From positions 1 through 64,000 of the forward strand of contig JAGVSM010003940.1 in the NCBI GenBank assembly GCA_022494885.1: 64,000 nt of DNA, read 5' to 3'. Below are positions 34,500 to 45,359 of this stretch, one piece after another. Made by a program: the position numbers and the translations under genes. This DNA comes from Micrasema longulum (lineage: Eukaryota; Arthropoda; Insecta; Trichoptera; Brachycentridae). The first letter of the stretch is position 1, and each line of letters opens with the position of its first letter. The notes below the pieces were generated by a model. The model ran no database searches. It was not told the origin of the DNA and worked only from the letters and a program-made list of their open reading frames with translations.

Positions 34500-34865
34500 A
34501 TGCAAATCTATAAGTATTGCACATGAAATCGGGGGGCGTCGTTCTGCAGTTCATTCACATCGTCCCTACCATGAAAAAATGAACTACAAAGGAACGTTGT
34601 CTATAAAGAGACCATGGGACGCAACGCCAGTAAGTCAGCCCAGCAAGTTTAGTTCACTTCAGTCCCGCTCGACGAAGTCATTCAGTTCCAGCATGTAGTT
34701 CAAGCGCAGTTACTTCAACCCATAATCGACGTAATACTCGTCCGACATAATTCATTATTTATTCACCATGTAATAAATAAACATCAAACAGCAACCTCGT
34801 GTCTTCTCTGTCAATCTCTAACTGGGGTAGGAACTCTAACCGACACTCAAAAACCTAAATCCTAC
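34500..34865 (+). mobile_element. Possible LTR fragment
   Basis: A TATA-like CTATAAAG at 34601-34608 is followed about 170 bp later by AATAAATAAA (34772-34781) and then CTGGGGTAGGAACTCTAACC (34822-34841), which could be the LTR end and start of the internal region. The order promoter, short R region, poly(A) signal fits an LTR retrotransposon. No gag/pol coding follows and no second LTR was found. Confidence 0.3.
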
Positions 34866-35269
34866 AGATGTGAAAATGGAATGAAGACGAAGATGCGGTA
34901 TTCAATTTGTTTAACAGACAGTTATATTAAATAAACTCTTTGATAATCAATCAATGACATCAGTACACAAATATAAATGATAGATTATATTTGAATTTTT
35001 ACGTGAAATAAAATAATTTAACTACTGAATAAATACGTTTTACTGAATATGTTTGAGTAAACTGGGTAAAAACTGAGTCAAAGCGCTTGAAGTTGACCGA
35101 TTGCCGATACGTTTCATAGATAGTTTTAGAAGTTTTTCAGGTTAGGAAAAGTATTCCCAATGATAGATCGTTCTCTATTTATAGGTATCTCATTAATACA
35201 ATTCAAACATAAATTGGATTTCCTTATCATGACGATACCAGAAAAATTAATACTTAAATAATTCAACAG

Positions 35270-35345
35270 AAACCCCGGAGAAGGAAATATGTATATCTAG
35301 GCATTAACAGGGTTCGTTATGACCTAAAATTAATTGGTTTAATTA
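35270..35345. repeat. Family G MITE fragment
   Basis: GGAGAAGGAAATATGTATAT, TAGGCATTAACAGGG and TTATGACCTAAAATTAATTG are a degraded version of the family G block GAGAAGG..TAGGCAT..ACAGGGCTTATGACCTGTCATTGG. Confidence 0.4.
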
Positions 35346-35451
35346 TTTACTTATATACATGGTTAAAGTATTCTTAAGTAAATCTTATGCGGTTTTACCA
35401 CAAGGCTGTAGACTTATTACAGCACACCTTAAAAACAATATCATATTTAAA

Positions 35452-35756
35452 ATTATATTATTAGAAATCAAACACTGATTTGAGTCTACTGAACACTTTA
35501 TTTTATTTTTACAAATATAAAAACAAAAATTTCGTGACAATTGTTTTGCCTTGTTAGGGCATTTTTAAACGAATGTGAAGATTAGATGTATTAAATGTCT
35601 TTATTAGTCTATTATAATATATCTTCACATTCGTTTGAAAATGCCCTAACAAGGCGAAACAATTGTCACGAAATTTTTGTTTTTATATTTTTTATATTTG
35701 TAAAAATAAAATAAAGTGTTCAATAGACTCAAATCAGTGTTTGATATCTTATATTA
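35452..35756. mobile_element. Foldback element with arms of about 130 bp
   Basis: Arms at about 35452-35582 and 35622-35756 are inverted copies. Matching pairs include ATCAAACACTGATTTGAGTC with its complement at about 35727-35746, and TTGTTAGGGCATTTTTAAAC with GTTTGAAAATGCCCTAACAA. The spacer is about 39 bp. The two arms differ by a few substitutions and a short duplication near 35686-35699. There is no coding capacity. It is a different family from the 26-kb foldback. Confidence 0.85.
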
Positions 35757-35759
35757 TAA

Positions 35760-37050
35760 GTTTGAATATGGAGTTCTACAAAATAAACACCAAATCAATT
35801 AATATCATATTTATTTTAATCACGTTTTTGTAAATGTATCTTTGGGAAATAAAAACAAATAAATTAAAGATTAAAAAAAATATTGAAATTGATAACTTAC
35901 CAAATTATCTAAGCAAGATACTGGATAAAAAGTTATCTGAAACGAAAAGAGAACTTGTTAAGTAAAATAAATATTTTCTTGACTTGTTCTAAAATTGTAA
36001 TTATCTGAAAAAAATATATAAAGTGAAAAAATATATAATTTAAAAGACTCTTGGTCTGTCTTTTGTATGTCTACTTTCTTGTTTTATTAATGTTAAAAAA
36101 ACATTTAATTACGATTTTTGTAAAAAGAGAAAACTATTATGAAGTACATAAAAAGGGAAAATTTTTGCAATTTATTTATATGTTTATATTTTAAAGCGAA
36201 AAATTCATTACAGATAATGAATTAATAAACAATTTTAGTGTCAGTTATGAAACCTAAACTTAAAACGGAATAAATATGATACATTAAAAAAATTATAATC
36301 AGTTGTCAATTTTAATAAAAAAGAAACATTATTTTATCGTTTTAGATTCAAAAATGGTTATTCTAAAATAAGGAAGAAAAAAAATTATGAAACAATAAAG
36401 AAATTTGAAATAAGCTGTTTTATTTATCACTAGCTGAATACTGTAGGTATTGTAGAAAACATTCAGAAAAACTATATCTGGAAAATTCCCGAAAACAAAC
36501 AAGAAAACTTTATAATTTCCCGGCAAACAAGTGAATTATTAAGTCCAAACAACTCCGTAATACAAAACGCAAAATGTAGGTAAATTCTTAGAAGCTCTGT
36601 AGAATAAATTCTTGTTTCTGTCCAAAGGTACAATAGGTGATGGTAAGTCAGAATTAATACAAAGATTTAATGTTTCTCTAAGGTTAATGATGTTTGACCC
36701 CCGGATTGTTAAAATAAATTTATTTATTATTTTATTCAGATTACATAAAATTGAAACATTAATATAAAGTTGCTTTGATTATTTAATTAGGGTAAATAAC
36801 CCCAAAATTATATAATTTCTTTAGCCAAAAACCGTTTGTTATATGCATATTCATATTTATAAAAGTAGTTATTAAAACAAAACGAAAAACAACTAGTTAA
36901 CTTTATAGGGCAAATGAATTATTTTAGAATTTAAATTTTTTTATTTTCACATAAAATAAATTCGATAAATAAAACAAATAATATTTCATCCATCGTGCAT
37001 CGGTCAATATACTGACCAATGATTATTTAAAGTTACGTTAGAAAATAAAA
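35760..37050. other. AT-rich spacer, nothing recognised
   Basis: A/T-rich DNA with poly-A and poly-T runs and no supported feature. Confidence 0.5.
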
Positions 37051-37051
37051 T

Positions 37052-37966
37052 CTTTACATATGTATATAATTCTTCTGTACGTGTGATGTCACTGAAATTC
37101 TTCTAAAGGGCTTAACCGATTTACGTGCGGTTTTCAAAGATCTTTGCGCTGCGCGTGTTTGAAAATATTAAAATTTTCAATCAAATCTGTAACTAAAGAA
37201 TTAAGAGCATAAATTGTTTTTTCATCGATCTACTATGGTTGCGTTCGATGAGAATGCATATACAAAAAATAAATAAAAGATGTTGTTTTTCGTGTTTAAA
37301 AAAAGTTTGTTTATTAATGTTTACAAATAACAATAGATTTTTATGGATCCCAATCAGATTATTTCCGTATATTCCTTATAATTTCTTCTCACTTATGTAT
37401 TTCTTTAGTGTGAATTTTGGGTAATACTCAAATAATATTTACTGACATTCAATACATTAAAAAAAAGGACAATTATGAATAAAGTGCACCCATGTCGGTA
37501 AGAAGAGCCGAGTTTGACATTTGCAAAAATAAATCCATATATGAAAATGAATTATTGTATGTTTCGGAATTCAACCATAAACATGTACCTCGGTACCTAC
37601 CTAAATTCAATATTTAAATAATTTTATTTCCAGTTTTAGAATCCAATCATAAACAAGTACCTAGGTACCTAAATATTTCATTTCATTTTCATTTATTTTT
37701 TTCATTTTCATATATTTTTGCACCACTACAGGCCAGTAGGCCCAATTACAGTGGTAAATTAGATCACATAACACCCAGGCTTGAGAAAAATTCATTTTGA
37801 TTTTTGTGTTCTCACCGGAAATCGAACCAGGAACCTTCCGAGCGTGAGTCAAGCGTCTTGACCACTACACCACGGAGGCCGCCAATTATCATTGAAAAGT
37901 CTTTTTTCAAGCTAACAGCAGGCAAGCCAACGTTCGCGAAGAACAACGTCTGTTGGGTCCGCTAGT
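37052..37966 (-). mobile_element. Unclassified element X, copy 2, with nested SINE A
   Basis: Inverse of the element at 8942-9600. On the minus strand it starts ACTAGCGGACCCAACAGACG (37966 side), continues with AACGTTGGCTTGCCTGCTG, and ends AAATCGGTTAAGCCCTTTAG and GTACAGAAGAATTATATAC (37052 side). A family A SINE at 37724-37882 interrupts it. Minus the SINE, the length is about 755 bp against about 659 bp for copy 1. Confidence 0.65.
37724..37882 (-). mobile_element. SINE family A inside element X
   Basis: Minus-strand head GCGGCCTCCGTGGTGTAGTG and GGTCAAGACGCTTGACTC, a B-box CCTGGTTCGATTTCCGGTG, and body CAAGCCTGGGTGTTATGTG. It ends GTAGTGGTGCAAAAAT near 37724. Well preserved and younger than its host. 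Confidence 0.85.
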
Positions 37967-38479
37967 TATATAATAAAATAACACAGATAATTTTAACAAA
38001 ATTTTGTTTTAGAATATAAACAATTACAAATACAAGTATAAATATCAGAGATAACATTTTTTTAAACAACCGATTTGACAACCGTAACCACGTCAACTTC
38101 ACGCGGTTGGAACAATAACCTTACTAACGACTGTTCTAGACAACGTATTGAAGTAATATGGTTGAAATTTCTATGGGCGGTACTGGAATTATGATCCTTA
38201 AAGCAACTGGTTTATTAATATATTAACCAATTTCGGTCTTTGCCCTATAAAGTGTTAAAAACATTTTTTTAAAGAAAAATCTGGTTACACAGGAAGAATA
38301 ATAAAGATTTACGAAACTTAATTGACGTAAAAAACAACAATTTAACCAAGACCTTAATTTCTTTCGAAATTAAAATATTCCCATTATGATTCATATTTTC
38401 CTCTTTCTCTCTCCTGCTTTCATTATACTGTTTCTTCCTTACAATATTTTATAATGTTAATAGAAACACAAGTAATTCT

Positions 38480-38560
38480 TAATTAATTCAAGTCCTGATG
38501 ATGAGGAAGTAACTTCAAAACCGGTCGATACATAACTCAAAAGTTGAAAATTTTTGAAAC
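38480..38560 (+). repeat. Penelope-like element 3' end fragment
   Basis: AAGTCCTGATGATGAGGAAG then AACTTCAAAACCGGTCGATA. The phrase CCTGATGA..(A)AACCGGTCG is typical of Penelope-like 3' ends, and the minus strand at 30.75 kb has GAAACCGGTCGGTGG in the same role. Confidence 0.4.
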
Positions 38561-38974
38561 AAATTTTAATTTAAAAAAGTTGAAACAAATTTATAAATAA
38601 AGTGTACTTATAATGTCCCACAAAGCGAATAATGTTTTTGAAAATTTAAACTAATACTTAATTTTTTAACTCAAACTTTTAGAGCGATTTCTTTAAAGGG
38701 TAAAAGGGCACACGAAATAAATTATGTTCTTTTTTTAAGAATTCCTTTGATGAAGATTATTGGATTTTATCAGATGAAGGCATCGTATCATCATGGCATT
38801 TTTGGGGGATAAGTTCAACTTTGAAAATAATAACGTTTAATAACGTGATCTGTTTACCTGAAATGGCATCAAAATCGATAATTTTAAAAATGATATATTT
38901 AGAACGATAATCCATCGAATTATTTTAATCAAAATTAGTTTTTTTTATTCGAAATAAATTGTAAAATTACTCAT

Positions 38975-39075
38975 TCCACTTTCCGCATCCAGTGGTGCAC
39001 AGGGAAATGCATTTGTAAACCAAATGCGACGTATTTCATTCGTCTGGAACATGAAAATATAGTGATTGCTTTAAA
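38975..39075 (-). mobile_element. SINE family B, 3' part
   Basis: TTCCGCATCCAGTGGTGCAC, AGGGAAATGCATTTGTAAAC, then GACGTATTTCATTCGTCTGG correspond to the 3' half of family B read on the minus strand. The head is missing. Confidence 0.5.
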
Positions 39076-39099
39076 TGTTTTTTTTTCAAAATAAAAAAG

Positions 39100-39755
39100 T
39101 TGTGGGGCGCTACACAACGTGAAAAGATAGAATCAAAAGGCAATTTTTTTTCCTACAATATAACCTACATTGATTTACTCATACAAAGGTGTCACAATAT
39201 GTAATTGATTAAAAAAAAAATATATATATTTTACAAAAATTGTATCTTTGAAATAAATTCGTATTATTTTAAGATATTCAGAGAAACTACGAAATTAACA
39301 TCGTGGTAATACAGAGGATTAATGTGTGTTTATTTAGCATTTGAAGTCATAATGGATTTTGAAAAAAATAAAGTTTACCAGGATAACTTCAATTTGAAGT
39401 ATAGTACGGCAAAAAATCCGATAAAGAAGTGAATTAAAACTGGGTGTGAGAATGGCAAGATAATGACTGTTATATAGTATGTCTACGATAAGTATTATTA
39501 TTATAATTTAAAAAAAATATATATTTTACTTTCTGTACATCATTTTAATTGTACATTGGCGAGCTGATTGTTAAATAAATTAAAAATTAAATAAAATTAA
39601 ATGGCATATTTCTCCAACCAACCAATAAAATATATATATATTTTTATAATTCAAGTTTAAACATATTCAATATAAAATAAAGATAAAAAAAAATGCTAAC
39701 GATATATAAAAATATAAATAAATATATTTGTTTATAAATTACATTATATAATTAC
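39100..39755. other. AT-rich spacer, nothing recognised
   Basis: A/T-rich, with long TATATA and AAAATAAA runs. No supported feature. Confidence 0.5.
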
Positions 39756-39759
39756 CGTT

Positions 39760-40010
39760 ACTTAATGGGAAAAAAGAGGAAAGAGGAAAGTAGGAGAGAT
39801 TAAAGAAGAGAAAGTAGATGTTTCTTCAGACGTGATTTAAACAGAGATAATGTAGTAATATCTTCGATGGTAGATGGGAGATGATTCTAGAACATGGCCA
39901 CTATATAAGTAAGAGAAGAAAGATGAATTATGGATGGGTATTAAGAGAGTGCCTTGAGAATTAGAACGAAGAGGTAAACCATAAACTGATAAGCGTTAAA
40001 AAAAAATAAA
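39760..40010 (-). pseudogene. LINE ORF2 C-terminus (jockey/CR1-like)
   Basis: On the minus strand: NHLPSTIEDITTLSLFKSRL then KKHLLSLL and a stop, followed by a CT-rich 3' segment. WNxLPxxIxxxxTLxxFKxxLKxHLL is the end of ORF2 in this LINE group. The same FKSRLKKH ending occurs at 56.7 kb and, altered, at 42.6 kb, so the three belong to one family. Confidence 0.65.
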
Positions 40011-40019
40011 CAGGTATTT

Positions 40020-40295
40020 AGGAGCGTTAGGAGCATGAAGTACATTTAACAGAAGTAAGAGAGTGAGTGAGGCGAGGCAAAAAGATTGCAGGCGAGGCAA
40101 AATTATTGCAACCCAGAATAATAAAGTGAATACCATGGGCAAAAAAAGAAGTATTGAAAGACCATAGAAAAGATGCCGGTAAAAAATGAATAATGAAAAC
40201 GGGTGATAGGAAGGAATGGAAACGTTTGAATGAGGCCTTTTTCCAGCAGCGGAGAAAATAAGGCTGAAGAAGAAGAAGAAGAAGATAATTAGATG
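40020..40295 (+). pseudogene. LINE ORF2 extreme 3' end with GAAGAA tail (RTE-like)
   Basis: Codons near 40205-40260 read DRKEWKRLNEAFFQQRRK, then a stop and a GAAGAAGAAGAAGAAGAAG tail (40264-40285). This corresponds to the common insect LINE ending DRxxWxxLxEAxxQQW plus a TGATGA-type microsatellite, here mutated to GAAGAA. The upstream part is too decayed to read. Confidence 0.6.
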
Positions 40296-40299
40296 AAAG

Positions 40300-42375
40300 T
40301 TTCCAGTATATTATGATAGGAAATATCATACAAATCCAAGTGAAGTCAAACCGTCAATCCCTAGAGACGTATTGAATTAGGGTTTTTAGGTGTTTAACGT
40401 CTGGAAATGCTACATTAATTTGTCGCCGGCCGAGGTGACGAGTTGATGTAGCTTTTTAATATAGGCAACAAGAAAGCGTTCGAGTAATTCAATTGTTAAG
40501 AGTGATAAATCTTTTCTTTTTAAATAACCATTTTGCCTTTATTAAGCACACAACTTGAAATGGCTGATAAATTGAAATATTCCCCTCCACACCATAATTT
40601 TTTTTTTTTTATTTATGAAAAAAAATTCTATTTTTTTTATTTATTTGGACAACTAGCTATGCTTTAAAAAGAAAATAAAACATAAAATAATAAATGACAG
40701 GTTTTTACAAGTAGCATCACAATAAGGTCATGGAAAATTCTCTTTTACTTTTTAATCACCTAATCAATAAATTAAAAAAACCACGAGACGATCGGTAGTA
40801 TTATTATTGAAATCTAAAACCAAATAAGAGATATATAAAGGATTAAACTCTAGACTTTAGGATAACGTCATAGGATGATATGTGACGTCGCCGGCAGTTT
40901 TTACATAATTGTTTATATTTTTTATAGAGCAAAAGGTATTTATTTCAACAACTTTTAATTTTTTTAATTCAAAGAAAAATTTGATTTTTTGAGCCTTTGT
41001 GCAGAAATATATAAATATATGAATACGGCATAAAAAATATTTTTAATATTATCCCTAAGAACCCGATAGTGGCAATAAAGTGGTGTTGGGCGGTTAAAAG
41101 TATTAAAATCTATTCTACGAAGCGCAATATTTATTGCTTACTGTGAAGCCCGTCATAATAAATCGAAATAAATTAAGAAAATGTTAAAAAATATTTTAAA
41201 CGATAAAAACAACCCGAGATTTTATTACTTATTATTTTCATCTACCAACCTGCTAGTGTTTGGAAGTAACAAGGAATAAAATGGTTTAAGGCAATACACC
41301 CGCTTTAAAGTGTTTATACTCGTATATAAAGTAAAATACAAATAAATGGGTCGTTTTTTTTCATCAATAGTAAAAAAATATTACCTCGCAGGGGATACCC
41401 GTGCCAAAGACATTTTACAATAAACTGAAAAAATATAAATGAATAAATAAGAAAATACTTAAAAATTAAATATATAAACATATAGATATTTTCAAAACAT
41501 TCAAACAAAGACATTTAAATAGTTTTAAAAAACTATTAGAGGGTTAAAAAAATTACAAATATTTATTAGACATCATAAAAATTATATAAAAAAAAAATGT
41601 TCCTTTATAGACTTTTTAAATGTTATCATTGTTATTTGTTTTTTTTTTTTTTAATTAAGCGGTGTATTTTTGTATTTTGCATAACAAGCGAAGTATTTAT
41701 TGTAACTTTTAAACCTGTGATGTAAAAGCGAGAATAGATTTCTCAAAAGTTTATCCAATCAGATAAGGTGTTTAATTGTAAACCTTGACAAATGTGAATA
41801 AAGCAACAAAAAGAGTGGAATAATTCTTTGGTATTTCTGAAACACAAAAGAGAAAAATGACTTGTCTAAATGCGGAACGTCTACTTTCACTAAAAACGGT
41901 GTAATTTTTTCCGTTTCTCTACTGATAACAAAAGCATTTTTAGCCTTGGCTAATGGGTTATTAAATAAAAATACTTCGCGTCATTCTAAAGAAAGTTCAA
42001 AAGCAGCCTGAAAGGATGGATATAATTTCAGAATCCGTGGAAAGTATTTCAGAATCGATGTGAAAACACACTCAATACTTACTGCCCGTAAAAACTGTGG
42101 ATCATAGAATGAAAAATAAGCTAGAATATCATATTTTTTCAAATAAAAAAAATCATGGTGATTATGAAACTGTATCATCTATTATTATTTAACTGCTATA
42201 TTAAATAAAAATACTGAACTCTGTTTAAGGTAAAAATATTTTGAAGTGATTAAAAATTAGATTTACGTTTTATCTTTCATCTTTGCAAATTTGACCACAT
42301 AACCGAATATCGCACGTAAACACGTAGTTTCGGAAAAGATGAAACATTCACATTCTATCACTTTTTTACAATATT
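40300..42375. other. AT-rich spacer, nothing recognised
   Basis: A/T-rich DNA with poly-T runs (40600, 41640). I see no coding or repeat-family signal. Confidence 0.5.
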
Positions 42376-42379
42376 TGAA

Positions 42380-42720
42380 ATAATCCTACTTCGCCCGTTT
42401 ATCTTAAAGAGAGCTCTTCCAACCTCTATCACAGCATGGGCTAACTCTTCGTTCTTGTAACCAGAGAACCTTCCTATACCCATTCACCGGAATAATTTTT
42501 TTACCTCCTCTTTCATAAAAGTAGCAGCTCGATTATGGGATAATCTATCAACTAATGTCAGAGATGCCCCCTTTATTATTTACATTTAAATCACGGATGA
42601 AATTTCACATCCTGAATATGAAAGATTTCCTTATTCTTTCCTCTTTCCTTCCCTACTTCTATTCTCTCCTTTCTTCATAGTAATGTGTTAATATTTAGTC
42701 AACTTTTACTTCTTTAAAAA
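42380..42720 (+). pseudogene. LINE ORF2 C-terminus (same family as 39.8 and 56.7 kb)
   Basis: Plus strand: NFFTSSFIKVAARLWDNLST followed by NVRDAPF, then after a frame change FKSRMKFHILNMKD and a serine/leucine-rich end with TAG at about 42678. WNxLPxxVRxAPxLxxFKxxL is the signature end of ORF2 in jockey/CR1-type LINEs. The frameshift marks it as dead. Confidence 0.65.
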
Positions 42721-42839
42721 TAAATATGTACACCGATATCTTGTTTTATAATCAAATTATAAATATACCGTCAATATGTTCATATACCAATGATTTTATC
42801 GAATTGAACGGTTAAGGTGATTATATTTTAGCAGAATAA

Positions 42840-43130
42840 CAAAAACATCAATGTAAATATGCTGCAGAGGAGAGAAAAACATTTTTGAGAAAAGAATATG
42901 GAAGTCTAAGCATTTACAGGGCTTATAACTTGTCACTAGTTGGTTTAAGTGGCCATTTTTCAGACGGTGAAACATTCACCCGTTTGCCGTTATTTAAACG
43001 CCATAATCCCTTCTCAAAAATATTTTCCCTCTCTGTTGCAACTAATTATGATCTAAACAACTCCTTAATGAGGAAATCCAGCATGTTTGCAAACATTTGG
43101 GCACTCGAAACATTGTTGAAAAAGTATTAA
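42840..43130. mobile_element. Foldback MITE family G copy
   Basis: GCAGAGGAGAGAAAAACATT at left and AATATTTTCCCTCTCTGTTG at right are inverted. Between them lie AATATGGAAGTCTAAGC, GGGCTTATAACTTGTCACTA, GGTTTAAGTGGCCA and AAACATTCACCCG. The right end GCAAACATTTGGGCACTCG is a form of the family terminus. Confidence 0.65.
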
Positions 43131-43439
43131 TGTATTTATTGATCAGAAGTTACCTTTTTTTTATTTTGATGTTTTTACCAGTTGCATAAAACGTTAAATT
43201 ACCATATATTTTAAAAGTATATATATTACATAAAAAAGTACCGTATCTCAAACTCTTTGAGACCAAAAGTCCTGGAATGCGTCTATAACAAAGAATACAT
43301 GAAAAGTTAAAGCATACATTTTATTTGAAAATACAAAAAAAATTAATTATAATCTTCCTATCAATTTCCTATATTATTATGATTATAAATAAATCAATTC
43401 TGTAATGTCTCACAGCGGTCTCCTGCGCCATTCATTTTT

Positions 43440-43670
43440 TGTGTAATTTATTCTAGTGTCTACCTGTACTAGAATTTATCCGCTTATTCAGGGCGTAATG
43501 TTATCCCCGTAATTTAACTACATTAGAGTCTAGCCATCTGCTAATATCACGCATGTGGCCATTTCTATCCAAGCCATCTACTCGGCAGTTGCGAGGGAGT
43601 AAATTATTATCGCCAATCGAGCCGGTGCGGTGACTCGAATACCATGATATTGGATTGTACAGGAAAAAAA
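43440..43670. other. GC-richer island of unknown nature
   Basis: Complex sequence including TTATCCCCGTAATTTAACTA, CCATCTACTCGGCAGTTGCG and AATCGAGCCGGTGCGGTGAC. It has no long frame and no copy elsewhere in the window. Confidence 0.25.
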
Positions 43671-44029
43671 TAATACATTAACATAATTTTAACGACTAAA
43701 TAATTGTTATTCACGCAGAAAGTAGGTGTATTCTAAAGTCAAATCAATTTTGTATTTTTTTGCAAAAAACATTGATATAGCTAAAATGTTGCGCTGGCAA
43801 TATCTGTTACAGGTTTTTAGTAATTTTGATTTTTTATAAGTACACACAACTTTTTTCAACAAAATAAACATATTAAGAATATTTTATTTTTTTAAAAACG
43901 TTAATTTTTTCTTTTTATTCTCAATAAAAAAATACTTTTAAGGAAACATCATCAAAAGGTACATTATTTAAATTATTTCCTTATATGAAAAAAAGTTTCT
44001 TAAGAGATATTGCCCGCGCAACATTATGG

Positions 44030-44140
44030 ATAACTAATATAGCGCCATTTTACTATCATCATCATCATCAACCGTCTCTTGTCCAATGTTGAACATAGGC
44101 CTTTAATAACATAATCCGTTAAGGGCGCTTAACGTTTACA
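44030..44140 (-). mobile_element. L2-like LINE 3' end interrupted by RTE-like LINE tail
   Basis: TTATGGATAACTAATATAGC, GCCATTTTAC and, farther right, AAGGGCGCTTAACG are the L2-like tail read on the minus strand. Between them lies ATCATCATCATCATCAACCG then TCTTGTCCAATGTTGAACAT and AGGCCTTTAATAAC. The latter is a widespread insect LINE 3' end in antisense with its TGATGA microsatellite. One tail is thus inserted in the other. Confidence 0.6.
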
Positions 44141-44149
44141 TAGATATTT

Positions 44150-44640
44150 ATTTATTTATTTATATACGGCATTTCTGCCATTTACATATATGTGGTATAA
44201 AGAGTGCTTAAAAATAAACATATTTTAAAAATCGAGTATGAAATATTAATATACTCGTACTATACACATTATTTATTACTTGAAAAACATATATATTTTA
44301 AAGAAATTATACAATAACAAAATACATTAATCAATCAAATTATAACTATTCCAACCCAATTTTCTGAAGATGATTTGCTTTTTTTGATAAAAATATGTAA
44401 GTTAGGCAGAGATAAACTAAATAAATCAAAATGTGATGCATATTCATTCCCAGTATTCTGTAATCTAACAATAGGTGAATTATATTGAACTACCGTTCGA
44501 GAATTTTGACAATAAAATATTGTAGATGTTCTGCTTAACCTAGGTGGTACATAGAATGAAATAAATTTCAGTAGATCAAGGGTATCAAGCATTGGTTTTA
44601 TTATTTTATATAAAGTCGTAAGATCGGTCGGTTTTCTTCG
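44150..44640 (-). pseudogene. LINE ORF2 C-terminus and 3' UTR (jockey-like)
   Basis: Minus strand from about 44592: LDTLDLLKFISFYVPPRLSR, then TSTIFYCQNSRTVVQYNSPI, then an aspartate/phenylalanine end (HFDLFSLSLPNLHIFIKK). This is the DxxxLLxxIxFyVPxRxxR..NSPIxR C-terminal pattern of jockey-type ORF2. The 3' UTR runs to a TTTATTTATTTATATACGGC end near 44150, like the copies at 48.3 and 48.8 kb. Confidence 0.7.
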
Positions 44641-44748
44641 TTATTGCAATTAAATTAATTTTAGAGAGTCTAAAATTTTGTTATAATTTAATTGATATTG
44701 ATTTTTATTTGTTTTATGGATAACTTATTATAGATCTTGATTAACCGA

Positions 44749-45169
44749 GGCCCGAAAAGCCGATCATCTGAGACCCGCAGAGCCGATTTAATAATCCGAA
44801 GAGGACAGATTCATTTAAGCCCAAAAGGCTGAATTTAATAGTATGTTACAGTGTTTTTAATTTAAAAAACTGAAATATAACTATTTAATTAAAATCACTT
44901 AGCAACCCAACCTTTTTACCTAGTTATCAAATATATTTGTTTAAATTGTAGCGTTATTGAGTGGCAGAATATTATTTTTTACCTACATATAGATTATTCC
45001 GAACAACAAAAAACAAATTGTGAAGCCTAAAAGAGCGATGTTTTTAGGTGTCTGAGATTCTAAACTACAACAGCCTGAAGGGTCGATCAACTAAAGCCCG
45101 CAGGGCCGATAGCATGAAGCAAGAAGTACCGATTTTTTAGCATGTAACAGTCGGCGATAGCCGACTGTT
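44749..45169. repeat. 23-bp tandem array with internal inverted repeats, ending in a perfect hairpin
   Basis: Units with consensus AGCCCGAAGAGCCGAT plus 7 variable bases start at 44749, 44772, 44795 and 44818, and again at 45024, 45072, 45095 and 45118. The 23-bp phase is exact within the first block and across 45072-45118 to within a base. Each unit contains a small GCCC..GGGC-type inverted repeat. The array stops at a perfect 10-bp stem (AACAGTCGGC / GCCGACTGTT) with a GATA loop at 45146-45169. About 180 bp of AT-rich DNA separates the blocks. Function and origin unknown. Confidence 0.7.
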
Positions 45170-45359
45170 GCCTGTTAGTGTAAGTAATGAAACAAATAAT
45201 ACGAAAAAAAACGTTATTATTACAAAGTTGATTAAAGGTATAGAAAAAGTAAAATGTGTACTCAAGGATTGTGAAAAACAAGAACTAATTAAGGGAACTT
45301 TTTTTATGGTGTTCATTACAAGGAAATCCCACTCATTTAGAATGGTGTAATTTTCAAGT

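Noticed and set aside
44749..45133. CRISPR-like array
   Set aside because: Units are contiguous 23-bp degenerate repeats without unique spacers, in an apparently eukaryotic setting with no cas genes.
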